The position numbers and the translations under genes were made by a program. This document shows positions 6,888 through 12,918 of a stretch of DNA of 12,918 nucleotides, piece by piece (the first letter of the stretch is position 1; each line of letters opens with the position of its first letter). Below the pieces are notes generated by a model that searched no databases, was not told where the DNA came from, and saw only the letters and a program-made list of their open reading frames with translations. This DNA comes from Bacteroidota bacterium (GTDB taxonomy: Bacteria > Bacteroidota > Bacteroidia > Flavobacteriales > Crocinitomicaceae), in contig JAKQEZ010000671.1 of the NCBI GenBank assembly GCA_029558435.1, forward strand, positions 1 to 12,918, written 5' to 3'.

Positions 6888-8018
6888 ATGTCAAAATTAC
6901 CCCACGTTGGAACCAGCATTTTTAGTGTTATGTCTAAAATGGCAACCGAGCACCAAGCCATCAATTTATCGCAAGGATTTCCTAATTTTCCAATAGATTC
7001 ACAACTGACCGAAATTCATAGTCGCATTGTTAAAGAAGCACAAAGCAATCAATATTGCCCCATGGCTGGTCACCCACAATTGTTAGAAGAAATTCAACGG
7101 TTGATATTCAAATCCTATGGCAGAATGGTTGATGCTGCTGCGCAATTATTGGTTACAGCTGGTGCCACGCAAGCTATTTATACCATTTTCCAGGCCTTAG
7201 TAGAAAAAGGCGAAGAAGTAATTGTTTTAGATCCTTGCTACGATTCGTATGAACCAGCAATTTTAATGGCAGGCGGAAAACCAATTCATGTGGCGTTGGA
7301 CAACGACTATTTGCCAGATTGGAATAAAATTGAACAGGCAATAACTCCAGCAACCAAATTTTTAGTCATCAACAATCCGCACAATCCATCTGGGCGTGTT
7401 TGGAGCGAAAAAGATTATGAAATTTTAGAAGCATTGATTGAAAAACACCCGCGCTTACTCGTGCTTTCTGACGAAGTGTATGAATACATAACTTTTGAAA
7501 AAAAACACCTATCAATCAATGAACGCCCTCAATTGCACCAACGAGCTTTGTCGGTTAGTTCGTTTGGAAAAACCTTTCACATTACTGGTTGGAAAATTGG
7601 CTACATCGTGGCACCACAACCGTTGATGGACGAAATCAAAAAAGTACATCAATTTCTAGTATTTTGTGTCAACAGTACCGCACAAGCAACATTAGCGGCC
7701 TATTTAAAAGAAGTTGACGTGACGCAATTGGGTGCATTTTACCAACAAAAACGCGATTTCTTTCAATCTTTGATAAAAAATAGCCGATTTGAATTATTGC
7801 CTTCCGAAGGAACGTATTTTCAATTGGCAAGCTACGCCAACATTAGTCAAGAAGACGATGTGGCATTTACCAAACGTATTTTGATGGAGCACAAAATTGC
7901 CACTATTCCCGTTTCGGTATTCAACAGTGATGGTCGCGATTTAAAACACATCCGTTTGTGTTATGCAAAAACAGAAGAAACGTTGATTCAAGCGGCAGAA
8001 ATGTTGAATAAAATATAA
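6888..8018 (+). CDS. PLP-dependent methionine/glutamine aminotransferase, YbdL type
   Basis: A 376-residue class I/II aminotransferase of the group that includes E. coli YbdL (methionine aminotransferase) and animal glutamine transaminase K / kynurenine aminotransferase. Hallmarks are the N-terminal LSQGFPNF (27-34), NNPHNPSG (162-169, N166), SDEVY (194-198; D195 pairs with the pyridine nitrogen and Y198 with the PLP oxygen), the Schiff-base lysine K228 in SFGKTFHITGWK, and R356 for the substrate carboxylate. The length is typical and the protein cytoplasmic. Such enzymes move an amino group between methionine, aromatic amino acids or glutamine and 2-oxo acids, often 2-oxo-4-methylthiobutanoate. 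An omega-amidase gene follows 6 bases after the stop. That pairing fits a glutamine transaminase-omega-amidase route in which amide hydrolysis makes the transamination irreversible. Exact substrate preference is inferred. Confidence 0.95.
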   Translation: MSKLPHVGTSIFSVMSKMATEHQAINLSQGFPNFPIDSQLTEIHSRIVKEAQSNQYCPMAGHPQLLEEIQRLIFKSYGRMVDAAAQLLVTAGATQAIYTIFQALVEKGEEVIVLDPCYDSYEPAILMAGGKPIHVALDNDYLPDWNKIEQAITPATKFLVINNPHNPSGRVWSEKDYEILEALIEKHPRLLVLSDEVYEYITFEKKHLSINERPQLHQRALSVSSFGKTFHITGWKIGYIVAPQPLMDEIKKVHQFLVFCVNSTAQATLAAYLKEVDVTQLGAFYQQKRDFFQSLIKNSRFELLPSEGTYFQLASYANISQEDDVAFTKRILMEHKIATIPVSVFNSDGRDLKHIRLCYAKTEETLIQAAEMLNKI

Positions 8019-8024
8019 TCTACC

Positions 8025-8798
8025 ATGGAAAAATTGATCATTAGTTTGGTGCAAGCCAATCAAATTTGGGAAGATAAAGCGGCTAATTATCAGAATTACA
8101 ATCGTTTATTGGGAAGCATTCCCTCCGCCGATTTAGTGGTGTTGCCCGAAATGTTTTCGACTGGTTTTTCAATGAATGCAGCCAATTTGGCCGAAGAAAT
8201 GGAAAGTTCAACGGCTATAGAATGGTTAAAACAAGTCTCCTTAGCTAAAAACACCGCCATTTACACTTCATTGATTATCAAAGAAAACGGACATTTTTAC
8301 AACCGTGGTGTTTTTGTTGCCCAAGGCGAAGTGGTGGCACATTACGATAAACGCAAAACCTTTGGATTGGCAGGAGAAGATAAAATTTATACAGCAGGAA
8401 ATACACCCGTAATTGTCAACTATAAAGGATGGAACATTCGTTTGCAAATTTGCTACGACTTGCGTTTTCCAGAAATAGCATTGAACAAAATCACAGATGG
8501 GCAGCCAGAATACGACCTTTTGCTTTATGTTGCCAATTGGCCCAAGCGAAGAAATGTGCATTGGAACACCTTGTTGCCAGCAAGAGCTATTGAAAATCAA
8601 TGTTTTGTTGCAGGTGTTAACCGTGTTGGTACAGATGCCAACGGTTTAACCTATTCGGGCGATAGTGTTGTGTATGATTTACTGGGTCAACAATTGTGTT
8701 ACAGTGCACACCAAGAACAAGTGTTGACATGTGAATTATCTAAAAAAGAACTTTTAGATAATCGAGAAAAATTACCTTTTTTAAAAGATAGAGAATAG
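8025..8798 (+). CDS. Omega-amidase of the nitrilase superfamily (YafV/Nit2 type)
   Basis: A 257-residue carbon-nitrogen hydrolase with the full catalytic set: E42 (LPEMF), K109 (YDKRKTF) and nucleophile C143 (QICYDLRFPE). The segments PEMFSTGFSM, NRGVFV, KRKTFGLAGE and NWPKRRN..W fit the YafV/MtnU/Nit2 omega-amidase branch better than aliphatic nitrilases. Enzymes of this branch hydrolyse 2-oxoglutaramate or 2-oxosuccinamate to the 2-oxo acid and ammonia. There is no signal peptide. The gene starts 6 bases after the aminotransferase stop, so the two form an operon. By analogy with described YbdL/YafV and KAT/Nit2 pairs, the product removes the amide formed when glutamine donates its amino group to the methionine oxo acid. 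A short run of lysines near the C-terminus is unremarkable. Confidence 0.95.
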   Translation: MEKLIISLVQANQIWEDKAANYQNYNRLLGSIPSADLVVLPEMFSTGFSMNAANLAEEMESSTAIEWLKQVSLAKNTAIYTSLIIKENGHFYNRGVFVAQGEVVAHYDKRKTFGLAGEDKIYTAGNTPVIVNYKGWNIRLQICYDLRFPEIALNKITDGQPEYDLLLYVANWPKRRNVHWNTLLPARAIENQCFVAGVNRVGTDANGLTYSGDSVVYDLLGQQLCYSAHQEQVLTCELSKKELLDNREKLPFLKDRE

Positions 8799-8817
8799 AC
8801 AGTTGCGAGTAGAAAAC

Positions 8818-8851
8818 AGGTAGAATATTTTAAAAAATACCTCTCTTTTTT
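8818..8851 (+). terminator. Weak candidate terminator after the amidase gene
   Basis: The stem AGGTA/TACCT (8818-8822 with 8838-8842) encloses an A/T-rich interior that can pair partly (TTT with AAA) and is followed by CTC and six T (8846-8851). The stem is short, so efficiency is doubtful. Its place 20 bases after the amidase stop and before the next candidate promoter supports it. Confidence 0.35.
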
Positions 8852-8862
8852 CGCAAAAATTG

Positions 8863-8870
8863 TACTTTCG
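8863..8870 (+). promoter_or_regulatory. Candidate -7 box for the comB gene
   Basis: TACTTTCG is one base off TAnnTTTG, with the same C-for-T change as the box before the aminotransferase gene. It would leave a leader of about 30 bases before the ATG at 8908. I see no clear TTG -33 element at the expected distance, so this is tentative. Confidence 0.3.
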
Positions 8871-8907
8871 TTCAATAAATTGATTAAAAACAAAGAAAAA
8901 ACACACT

Positions 8908-9630
8908 ATGAGTGACAACCGCAAACATGTAGAAGTTTGTTTTACACCAGGAGAATACGATTATTTTCAACCAGGTTATGAAATTGTTGTTGTAATTGAC
9001 GTTTTGCGTGCTACATCGGCAATTTGCGCTGCTTTTGACAACGGTGTAAAGTCCATCATTCCCGTTCCAACCATAGAAGAAGCCTTAGCATACAAAGAAA
9101 AAAGTTATTTGGTTGGTGCAGAACGCAACGGGCAAATTGTGGAAGGTTTTGACTTTGGTAACTCGCCTTATTCCTACATGCGTGAAGATTTTAAAGGACA
9201 AGAAGTTGTGCTTTCAACCACCAATGGAACTAAAGCCTTAAACATTGCCAAAGATGCCGAGATGGTATTGGTTGGTTCTTTTTTAAATTTAGATGCTTTG
9301 TGTCAGTTTTTAGCAACACAGGATAAAAACATTCTTTGTTTGTGCTCGGGTTGGCAAGATAAATTCAATTTAGAAGATACCATTTGTGCCGGGGCAATTT
9401 CAGAATATTTGTTGGCAACAGGAAACTTCACTTCGGATGAAGACTCTTCGGTGGCAGCTAAATATTTATACATTTCGGCAAAAAACAATTATTTTGGTTA
9501 TTTAAAATCTAGTTCTCACAGAAGAAGGCTTAAAAACCTCAACTTGAATGAAGATGTAAAATATTGTTTAACACCCAATCAAACAAACGTGATTCCGATA
9601 CTCAAAGATGGTAAATTGGTTCAACTATAA
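8908..9630 (+). CDS. comB: 2-phosphosulfolactate phosphatase family protein (ComB)
   Basis: A 240-residue protein with the conserved blocks of the ComB family: DVLRATS (31-37), GAERNG (70-75), EGFDFGNSP (79-87), STTNGTKAL (103-111), a CSGWQDKFNLED stretch (146-157) and the C-terminal TPNQTNVIP (222-230). The length matches the family. ComB in methanogens removes phosphate from (R)-2-phospho-3-sulfolactate during coenzyme M synthesis, needing Mg2+. Bacteria have ComB homologues without making coenzyme M. In Bacteroidota a possible outlet is sulfolactate or cysteate for sulfonolipids, but that is inference. No ComA, ComC or cysteate enzyme is visible nearby. The protein has no signal peptide. 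Its last 23 bases overlap the start of the next gene. The family is clear; the physiological substrate here is not. Confidence 0.93.
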   Translation: MSDNRKHVEVCFTPGEYDYFQPGYEIVVVIDVLRATSAICAAFDNGVKSIIPVPTIEEALAYKEKSYLVGAERNGQIVEGFDFGNSPYSYMREDFKGQEVVLSTTNGTKALNIAKDAEMVLVGSFLNLDALCQFLATQDKNILCLCSGWQDKFNLEDTICAGAISEYLLATGNFTSDEDSSVAAKYLYISAKNNYFGYLKSSSHRRRLKNLNLNEDVKYCLTPNQTNVIPILKDGKLVQL

Positions 9631-10621
9631 AAAGTTTTTAGTAGTTGTATTGCCGCTACTTCTACTCTCTCTTTCCTTAGTGGAGGAACCAACTTTGCGT
9701 GCAAAAAGATGGGGGTTTTATGGGCATAAACGCATCAATCGTATGGCGGTTTTCACTTTGCCACCACCCATGTTTGGGTTTTACAAAGATCATATTGAAT
9801 ACGTAACCGAAAACGCGCCCAACCCAGACCGCCGTAGGTATGCCGTAGAAGGGGAGGCACAACGTCATTTCATTGATTTAGACCATTATTACCAACCGGG
9901 CGACGATCCTTCCAAAGCAATGCCCCGACGATGGGATGATGCTGTAGCAAAATATACCGAAGATACCTTGCAGGCTTATGGTATTGTGCCTTGGGTTATT
10001 GTTCGATACAAATACAGCTTGCAAAAAGCGTTTGAGGAAGGAAATGTGGATAATATTTTGAGAATAAGTGCAGATTTAGGTCATTACATGAGTGATGCAC
10101 ACGTGCCTTTGCATACAACCGAGAATTACAACGGGCAAATGACCAATCAAAAAGGAATTCATGGTTTGTGGGAAAGTCGTTTGGTGGAAATCAATGCAGA
10201 CGATTACGATTACTTTGTTGGAAAAGTAAAATACATTAAAAACCCTCTTGATTTTGCATGGGATGTTGTGCTTGCTTCGCACCGTTCAGTTGATTCTGTT
10301 TTTAGAATTGAAAAAGAGTTAACACAAGAATTTGGTGAGGACAAAAAATATAGCTACGAGCAACGGGGCAATATTACAACAAAGGTTTATTCGTATGAAT
10401 TTTCACAAGCCTATCACCAGCGAATGAATGGAATGGTGGAGCGAAGAATGAAGGCTGCCATCATTGCAACGGGTTCTATTTGGTACACCGCATGGGTAGA
10501 TGCTGGACAACCCAATCTTGAGCAACTCAGAAACAAACCTGTTAGTGTTGAATTGCAACAAGAATCCGAAGCGTTAGAACACTTAGAGCACGGAAAAAGC
10601 AAGGGAAGAATTTGCGATTAA
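9608..10621 (+). CDS. Secreted zinc-dependent phospholipase C / S1-P1 nuclease-like enzyme
   Basis: A 337-residue secreted protein of the superfamily that includes Bacillus cereus phospholipase C and P1 nuclease. A hydrophobic signal segment is at about residues 10-24, followed by a short charged stretch and then W35. The likely three-zinc ligand set is complete: W35 (mature N-terminus), H40, D74, H87 (HFID), H159 and D163 (LGHYMSD), H169 (PLH), H185 and E189 (GIHGLWE). The WGxxGH opening is nuclease-like, whereas H185-xxx-E189 is phospholipase-like. It should act outside the cytoplasm on phosphodiester bonds, whether phospholipid or nucleic acid. The tail after about residue 300 is charged and probably disordered. 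The ATG lies inside comB (23-base overlap) and is the only start that retains the signal segment, so the two genes are co-transcribed and probably coupled. Confidence 0.9.
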   Translation: MVNWFNYKKFLVVVLPLLLLSLSLVEEPTLRAKRWGFYGHKRINRMAVFTLPPPMFGFYKDHIEYVTENAPNPDRRRYAVEGEAQRHFIDLDHYYQPGDDPSKAMPRRWDDAVAKYTEDTLQAYGIVPWVIVRYKYSLQKAFEEGNVDNILRISADLGHYMSDAHVPLHTTENYNGQMTNQKGIHGLWESRLVEINADDYDYFVGKVKYIKNPLDFAWDVVLASHRSVDSVFRIEKELTQEFGEDKKYSYEQRGNITTKVYSYEFSQAYHQRMNGMVERRMKAAIIATGSIWYTAWVDAGQPNLEQLRNKPVSVELQQESEALEHLEHGKSKGRICD

Positions 10622-10657
10622 CCGTTTTAGTTGTTTGATTTTCATATTGTTATAAAT

Positions 10658-10745
10658 TATTGTGTTAGATTTTTAAAACACAATAGCTCAAAGAAAATAT
10701 TTTAATAAATTCGCTGTGTTAATACTTTTCACTTTAATCAACACA
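10658..10745 (+). repeat. Four alternating TGTGTT/AACACA half-sites upstream of the surface-protein gene
   Basis: The 126-base gap before the T9SS protein gene holds TGTGTT at 10661-10666, AACACA at 10677-10682, TGTGTT at 10715-10720 and AACACA at 10740-10745. The first two lie in a perfect 9-bp inverted repeat (10658-10666 with 10677-10685, loop 10). The last two lie in a 9-bp inverted repeat with one mismatch (10715-10723 with 10737-10745, loop 13) that ends 2 bases before the ATG. No T-run follows the first hairpin, so it is not a standard terminator. The array may be an operator or competing leader hairpins, or AT-rich coincidence. Confidence 0.5.
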
Positions 10746-10747
10746 CG

Positions 10748-11908
10748 ATGAAAAAATACTACTACATAGCTTTTTGTGCTAATTTCTCTTTCGCTTTTTC
10801 TAAACAGTTGTTTAGCCAAGTTGTAAATTGCCCATACAACACCCCTGAGTTTCCTTTTGAGACACAAGATAGATGGTCGGGTTCTAGTTATAGCTGGTCT
10901 GCAGGATTGTATATGCCCAGCCAAATAGGTGGTGCACAAACAATTAATTCAATTTCTTATAGGTTGGACAACACTTTTGGTGCAGGTGGAACTTATAATA
11001 ATATTTATGTTTATCTTAGACATACTGCTGTAACCAATTATGCATCAAGTCCAGGCTATCCTGGTACTGGGGGATTTACACAAGTATATAACGGAAGTGT
11101 TGTTTACCCAGGTACAAATGGTACTACAATTACCATTACATTTTCAACACCGTTTGTTTACAATGGTACCTCTAACTTAGAAGTATTGTTTGAAAACCAA
11201 GGAGGTCATTGGGATAGCGCTAAACCTTGGTTTGATAGGACAAATGATGCGGGAAGCGGTGTATTTCCAGGAAAAGTAGGTGCCGGAGGTACTTGGGCAA
11301 TTGCCACAGGTGTCTCTTCCAATAGACAATTTAACCTTGCAATTTTTACAGGAGTTTCCAATACATTTTGTGGAGCATATCCGTTGGCTGTAACTTTAAA
11401 AGACTTTTCTGCCACATGCGAGGGAAACCAATTTGTACTTGATTGGGAAACAGCATCAGAAAAAAACAACGATTATTTTTTAGTTGATTATTCAGAAGAT
11501 GGGACAACTTGGACAGAAGTGGGTAGGATAGATGGAAATGGTTCAACAACCATCGAACAAAAATACAGCTTTAACCACCGTCAACAATCTAACTCAACAA
11601 CCTATTACCGTTTAACACAGGTAGATTTTGATGGAACACAAGAAATTTTACGCACCATTTCTGCCAATTGCGTCAACAAAGATGAAGTAGTGGTTTCTCC
11701 CAATCCAACCAACGGACAAATATCTGTTTTCAATGTTCAAAAAGGAGCAATTGTTACAGCCTATTCAGCACTTGGAACGCAACTTTCATCAACTGTAGCA
11801 GAAACAAATTTTGTGAATTTTGATTTATCCAACCATCCTGCAAGGGTGTATTTTATTAATGTTCAATCAGAAAACAACCAAAAAACGCTAAAAGTTACTC
11901 TTCAATAG
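10748..11908 (+). CDS. T9SS-sorted secreted surface protein
   Basis: A 386-residue secreted protein. An N-terminal signal peptide covers about residues 1-24, interrupted by K19. Residues 25-205 form a Gly/Ser/Thr/Asn-rich beta-sandwich-like domain with many aromatics (YSWSAGLYMPSQ, WFDRTND), perhaps an adhesin or carbohydrate-binding fold; no catalytic motif is seen. Residues 213-305 are the beta-sandwich module common ahead of T9SS tails (LKDFSA, LDWETASEKNNDYF, YYRLTQVDFDG). Residues 314-386 are a type A C-terminal signal (VSPNPTNGQISV, AYSALG, VYFINV, TLKVTL). It should cross the outer membrane by T9SS, lose the tail and be attached to or released from the surface. Odd point: R366 stands where the tail usually has Gly before VYF. 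The gene stands alone, with a terminator after it. Confidence 0.92.
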   Translation: MKKYYYIAFCANFSFAFSKQLFSQVVNCPYNTPEFPFETQDRWSGSSYSWSAGLYMPSQIGGAQTINSISYRLDNTFGAGGTYNNIYVYLRHTAVTNYASSPGYPGTGGFTQVYNGSVVYPGTNGTTITITFSTPFVYNGTSNLEVLFENQGGHWDSAKPWFDRTNDAGSGVFPGKVGAGGTWAIATGVSSNRQFNLAIFTGVSNTFCGAYPLAVTLKDFSATCEGNQFVLDWETASEKNNDYFLVDYSEDGTTWTEVGRIDGNGSTTIEQKYSFNHRQQSNSTTYYRLTQVDFDGTQEILRTISANCVNKDEVVVSPNPTNGQISVFNVQKGAIVTAYSALGTQLSSTVAETNFVNFDLSNHPARVYFINVQSENNQKTLKVTLQ

Positions 11909-11935
11909 CACACTATCAACAAATAACAATAAAAC

Positions 11936-11973
11936 AAAAGCAACCACTTTTCATCTTGAGCGGTTGCTTTTTT
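11936..11973. terminator. Bidirectional rho-independent terminator
   Basis: A perfect 10-bp stem (AAAAGCAACC at 11936-11945 with its complement at 11962-11971) has a 16-base loop. A T-run of six follows on the plus strand, and a T-rich stretch on the minus strand. It lies between the convergent ends of the T9SS protein gene (stop at 11908) and the ATPase gene (stop at 12001), and can serve both. Confidence 0.85.
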
Positions 11974-12000
11974 ATGTAATAATGTTGATAATCTTGTTTT

Positions 12001-12918
12001 CTAAAACGTCATTCGCTGAATACGAACAGCATTTAAAATGGCAAGCAGGGCAACACCAACATCTGCAAAAACCGCTTCCCACATAGTAGCAATTCCGCCA
12101 GCACCCAACAGCAAAACGATGAGTTTTACACCAAATGCAAAGGCAATGTTTTGCCAAACGATGCGTTTTGTTGCTTTACCTATTTGAATGGCAACGGGTA
12201 TTTTGGAAGGCTGATCGTCTTGAATAATTACATCGGCTGCTTCAATAGAAACATCGCTTCCCAATCCACCCATGGCAATGCCAACATCGCTCAATGCAAT
12301 AACTGGCGCATCGTTGAGTCCGTCACCAACAAATGCTACTTTTTTTCCTTGCTGAATAAGGTTTTTAACTTTTTCCACTTTATCGGCTGGAAGTAAATCG
12401 CCAAAGGCATGAGCAATTTGAATAGATGACGCTACTTTTTGTACAACGGCAGTTTTATCTCCACTCAACATAACAGCGCTAACTTTCATTGATTGTAAAG
12501 CTTGCACCGTTGCCAATGCATCTTTTTTAATTTGATCGGCAATGGTGATGTAACCCACGTATTTTCTATCGTAAGCAACAGCAATGGTGGTAAATACCAA
12601 GTTGCTAGCATCAAAATCAACGTCAACTTGCATTTTGTGGAGCAATTTAAAATTACCAACCAACAATTCTTTCCCATTCACCGTTGTTTTAATGCCGTGA
12701 CCAGCAATTTCTTCGGTGTTTTCCAACACAATGGAATTATCAACAGCCCCCACATATTCGTGAATGGCTGTTGCAATGGGGTGACTGCTCAACTGTTCCA
12801 CCGCATTCACCAATTTTAAAATCTCGTCTTGGTTAAAGCTGTCTTTAAAAACCACCTCTTGCACCGAAAAAACACCTTCGGTAAGCGTTCCTGTTTTGTC
12901 CATCACAACCGTATCCAC
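12001..12918 (-). CDS. P1B-type Zn/Cd/Pb-exporting ATPase (ZntA/CadA-like), C-terminal part
   Basis: The C-terminal 306 or so codons of a heavy-metal P-type ATPase; the gene continues past the right edge of the window. Counting from the first residue read at 12918, the phosphorylated aspartate is residue 7 in DKTGT, and SHP (45-47) is the HP motif of soft-metal P1B pumps. The nucleotide-binding GHG is at 73-75, GDK at 153-155 and the hinge GDGLNDAP at 198-205. The last two membrane helices carry K265 and D286-x-G288. These match the TM7 Lys and TM8 Asp-x-Gly of the P1B-2 class (K693 and D714 of E. coli ZntA, same 21-residue spacing), and the copper-type YN and MxxSS motifs are absent. It should export Zn2+, Cd2+ or Pb2+ across the inner membrane using ATP. 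The GTG at the edge is an internal codon, not the start. Confidence 0.95.
   Translation of the reverse strand: MDTVVMDKTGTLTEGVFSVQEVVFKDSFNQDEILKLVNAVEQLSSHPIATAIHEYVGAVDNSIVLENTEEIAGHGIKTTVNGKELLVGNFKLLHKMQVDVDFDASNLVFTTIAVAYDRKYVGYITIADQIKKDALATVQALQSMKVSAVMLSGDKTAVVQKVASSIQIAHAFGDLLPADKVEKVKNLIQQGKKVAFVGDGLNDAPVIALSDVGIAMGGLGSDVSIEAADVIIQDDQPSKIPVAIQIGKATKRIVWQNIAFAFGVKLIVLLLGAGGIATMWEAVFADVGVALLAILNAVRIQRMTF

Noticed and set aside
10622..10690. Hairpin at 10658-10685 as a terminator of the zinc-enzyme gene
   Set aside because: The stem is AT-rich and has no T-run on either strand after it, so it is listed as an inverted repeat instead.
11206..11469. Minus-strand frames opposite the T9SS protein
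   Set aside because: They are shadows of a gene with clear domains and have no independent signals.
12151..12396. Plus-strand open frame opposite the P-type ATPase
   Set aside because: It lies fully within conserved ATPase motifs (GDGLNDAP region) on the other strand and shows no recognisable domain.
1..12918. Search for CRISPR arrays, tRNA or rRNA genes, insertion sequences, phage or defence genes
   Set aside because: No repeat-spacer pattern, no tRNA cloverleaf, no transposase or integrase motifs, and no toxin-antitoxin or nuclease-helicase cluster were seen.

Overview
The window looks like chromosomal DNA from a member of the Bacteroidota, probably a Flavobacteriia-like or related lineage. 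It is AT-rich. It encodes an RprX/RprY-type two-component pair typical of the phylum and a secreted protein with a type IX secretion (T9SS) C-terminal signal. Several start sites lie near TAnnTTTG-like -7 boxes and few have Shine-Dalgarno sequences. There is no rRNA, tRNA, CRISPR array, insertion sequence or phage gene. Almost all the DNA is coding, and the longest gene-free gap is about 125 bases.

Region 1 (1-2600): the last 35 codons of an unrecognised plus-strand gene converge on a minus-strand operon of a sensor kinase (rprX-like, GTG start) and an OmpR-type regulator (rprY-like), 2 bases apart. Each side has its own hairpin terminator. Region 2 (2600-3060): a small secreted protein of unknown function on the minus strand, divergent from rnhB. 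Region 3 (3055-6831, plus): rnhB, a membrane-anchored 715-residue protein with a C-terminal beta-propeller, and an alpha/beta hydrolase whose ATG overlaps the preceding stop. Region 4 (6888-8798, plus): a YbdL-type methionine/glutamine aminotransferase and an omega-amidase, a pair that fits 2-oxo acid salvage. Region 5 (8908-10621, plus): a ComB-family 2-phosphosulfolactate phosphatase, overlapped by a secreted enzyme of the zinc phospholipase C / S1-P1 nuclease superfamily. Region 6 (10748-11908, plus): a T9SS-sorted surface protein behind a leader with four TGTGTT/AACACA half-sites. Region 7 (12001-12918, minus): the C-terminal part of a P1B-type ATPase that carries the Zn/Cd/Pb (ZntA/CadA) signature residues and is cut by the window edge.

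Most of this is ordinary core genome. I found no clear novel defence or mobile system. The best leads are the anchored propeller protein, a phosphosulfolactate phosphatase with no visible partner enzymes, the apparent propeptide on the zinc enzyme, and the competing hairpins ahead of the T9SS protein gene.
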